A stretch of 6,623 nucleotides of DNA. Source: JANQKX01 sp039028695 (GTDB taxonomy: Bacteria > Pseudomonadota > Alphaproteobacteria > Kiloniellales > Kiloniellaceae). Positions 5,211 to 6,623 of the stretch are shown one piece after another; within the stretch, counting starts at the first letter, position 1, and each line of letters opens with the position of its first letter. A program made the translations under genes and the position numbers. The notes under the pieces were generated by a model. It saw only the letters and a program-made list of their open reading frames with translations. It searched no databases and was not told the origin of the DNA. Location: positions 1 to 6,623 of the forward strand of contig JBCCHN010000193.1 of the NCBI GenBank assembly GCA_039028695.1. Reading direction: 5' to 3'.

Positions 5211-5322
5211 TTGGATAGATTCCGGCCCCTGATTCTGCGGTCACACTAACACAAAATAGGACCCATGCCAGTTTCCAATTGGTTAACCGGTCCCAATAAA
5301 ATGCCATCGGCAGTGAGAGTGC

Positions 5323-6623
5323 CTAACGGCTATCCTCCAGCTCTTCCTTACGGGCCTGAACGACTTGATCGGCGAGGCGTCCGGTCAATTCCTGTAAATG
5401 ATCGAATTTCTGGGTAAAGCTGCCCACCCCAACCGTCAGGGACCGAAGCTCAATGATCAGGTCCTGGAGTTCTTGCTGAGGAAGGGTGCATTTTAGATCG
5501 TCCCATCCTTTCCAACCGGGACGCATCTCAAAGCCAAGGATTTGGCCGCGCCGCCCACTCACCAAGCTGTGGATTTTGTTGGTGTATTCATTGGGTACGG
5601 AAATGGTCACCTCATAGATGGGTTCAAGCAGCACCGGGTAGCAATTCGGCATGCCCTCGGACATGGCCAATCGTCCGGCGATCTTGAAAGCCTGGTCCGA
5701 GCTGTCCACAGCGTGATGCTGCCCATCGAACAGGGTGACGGAGACATCAACAACCGGAAAACCAAGAGGCCCTTTTTCACAGTATTCGCGGGTGCCATGC
5801 TCAACGGCCCCGATGTATTGGCGCGGTACAGAACCGCCGACCACCTTGTCGATAAACTCAAAGCCCACTCCGCGGGCCAGCGGCCGAATCTCGACCTGCA
5901 CATCGCCAAATTGGCCATGACCGCCGCTTTGCCGTTTAAAGCGGGAGTGCTGCGTGGTTCCCTTACGGATCGTCTCCTTATAGGCTGTCCGCGGCAGAGA
6001 TGTTTCCACATCCACGTTGTATTTGCTCTTGAGGCGTTCTACGGCGATCTTCAAATGAATTTCCCCTTGCCCCCACATGAGCATCTGATGGGTGTCGGCA
6101 ATGTGTTCCATGGACAAGGACTGGTCTTCCTCGACCAAGCGGGCGATGCTCGAAGTCAGCTTCACTTCGTCCTGCCGCTGCAGGGGTGTCACAGCCAGGG
6201 CGTAAACCGGTTGCTTTACCTCCGGCCACATCATCTCGGCACCTTCTTCGCGGCCTTTGGAGGTCAGGAGATCGCCGGTCTGGATCGAATCCATGCGCCC
6301 GAGTGCCACGAGATCGCCAGCCTCAGCCTTTCCGACCTTGTTATTCTCGCCGCCTTGCAAGGAGTAGACCCCAGAGGCCCGGTCATCGCCGATGGTCTGC
6401 GCCTCGTTAATGGTGCCCCGCCAAACCCGGCATACTGACAGCTTACCCGTATGGGCGGCATGAATGGTCTTGACCACCGTGGCCGCCAATTCGGGATCGG
6501 AAGGAATGCCCAAGCGATCTGCCGTCGTCTCCACATGGGGGCCTTCATGGCGCAGGACTTTCATCAATCGGGTGATGCCGTGGCCCTGCTCTGCCGAGCC
6601 GATCAGCACCGGCACAATGTTGT
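5323..6623 (-). CDS. Elongation factor G-like GTPase (EF-G2 type), C-terminal 432 residues, truncated by window edge
   Basis: The frame is open to the right edge. The first visible residues, NIVPVLIGSAEQGHGI, match the end of the EF-G GTPase domain, so the GTG at 6615 is internal and the G1-G4 nucleotide motifs lie outside the window. Visible parts in order: domain II (about 42-125, GKLSVCRVWRGTI, EAGDLVALG); domain III (about 135-215, VTPLQRQDEVKLTSSIARL, WGQGEIHLKIAVERL); domain IV (about 220-340, SGGHGQFGDV, VVGGSVPRQYI, and the tip HHAVDSSDQAF, whose second His, at fragment residue 303, aligns with the EF-G translocation-tip His583); and domain V (from PVLLEPIYEV, with SGRRGQILG and ELRSLTVGVGSF). 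The C-terminus FDHLQELTG differs from housekeeping FusA and fits the EF-G2 paralogue group. Whether it acts in translocation or another ribosomal role cannot be told here. Confidence 0.92.
   Translation of the reverse strand, partial: NIVPVLIGSAEQGHGITRLMKVLRHEGPHVETTADRLGIPSDPELAATVVKTIHAAHTGKLSVCRVWRGTINEAQTIGDDRASGVYSLQGGENNKVGKAEAGDLVALGRMDSIQTGDLLTSKGREEGAEMMWPEVKQPVYALAVTPLQRQDEVKLTSSIARLVEEDQSLSMEHIADTHQMLMWGQGEIHLKIAVERLKSKYNVDVETSLPRTAYKETIRKGTTQHSRFKRQSGGHGQFGDVQVEIRPLARGVGFEFIDKVVGGSVPRQYIGAVEHGTREYCEKGPLGFPVVDVSVTLFDGQHHAVDSSDQAFKIAGRLAMSEGMPNCYPVLLEPIYEVTISVPNEYTNKIHSLVSGRRGQILGFEMRPGWKGWDDLKCTLPQQELQDLIIELRSLTVGVGSFTQKFDHLQELTGRLADQVVQARKEELEDSR

Noticed and set aside
5542..6438. 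Plus-strand open frame of 298 codons antisense to the EF-G-like gene
   Set aside because: The opposite frame is unmistakably EF-G; this translation has no recognisable motif and reflects codon bias on the other strand.
6613..6615. GTG at 6615 as the start of the EF-G-like gene
   Set aside because: The codons before it (Asn-Ile) and after it fit the PVLxGSA block inside the EF-G GTPase domain, so the gene continues beyond the window.

Overview
The window reads as a moderately GC-rich proteobacterial chromosome segment, most likely alphaproteobacterial (Rhodospirillales-like). That placement rests on protein resemblance and base composition only; there is no rRNA or other marker to confirm it. 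Every supported gene lies on the minus strand, so transcription runs from high to low coordinates. In that order the genes are: the C-terminal part of an EF-G-like GTPase (runs off the right edge), a Tat-exported MsrP methionine sulfoxide reductase, a secreted spondin-domain protein, an OmpR-family response regulator, its histidine kinase, a tiny secreted peptide made almost entirely of Cys-Asn-Pro repeats, and the N-terminal part of a secreted SYLF-domain protein (runs off the left edge). No tRNA, rRNA, insertion sequence or CRISPR array was seen.

Layout: 5323-6623 is the EF-G2-type translation factor. 5111-5322 holds a likely terminator and the msrP leader. 4112-5110 is msrP, followed by a strong terminator-like structure (4019-4106) with competing hairpins. 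3866-4018 is the spondin-gene promoter. 3176-3865 is the spondin gene. 2256-2999 and 1175-2239 are the regulator/kinase operon, 16 bp apart. 910-1174 is the promoter region of the CNP-repeat peptide gene (679-909). 337-678 is about 340 bases without a convincing gene. 1-336 is the SYLF gene.

The most interesting signal is regulatory. Upstream of both the spondin gene and the CNP-peptide gene, the minus strand carries four TTACA-like pentamers spaced exactly 11 bp apart, followed at the same distance by TGGCAG. The two 50-bp stretches match at 32 of 50 positions by hand count. Tandem direct repeats of about one helical turn are the usual DNA target of OmpR/PhoB-family regulators, and such a regulator is encoded between the two genes. 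The inference is a small local regulon in which the two-component system controls two exported proteins of unknown function, one of them a Cys-ladder peptide.

With msrP next door, the region looks like an envelope redox or metal stress island. In E. coli msrPQ is controlled by a two-component system, and in Azospira MsrP works with a small Met-rich scavenger peptide. Here a Cys-rich peptide could play a comparable part. The msrP promoter itself does not show the 11-bp boxes, so its membership of the regulon is not supported by sequence.
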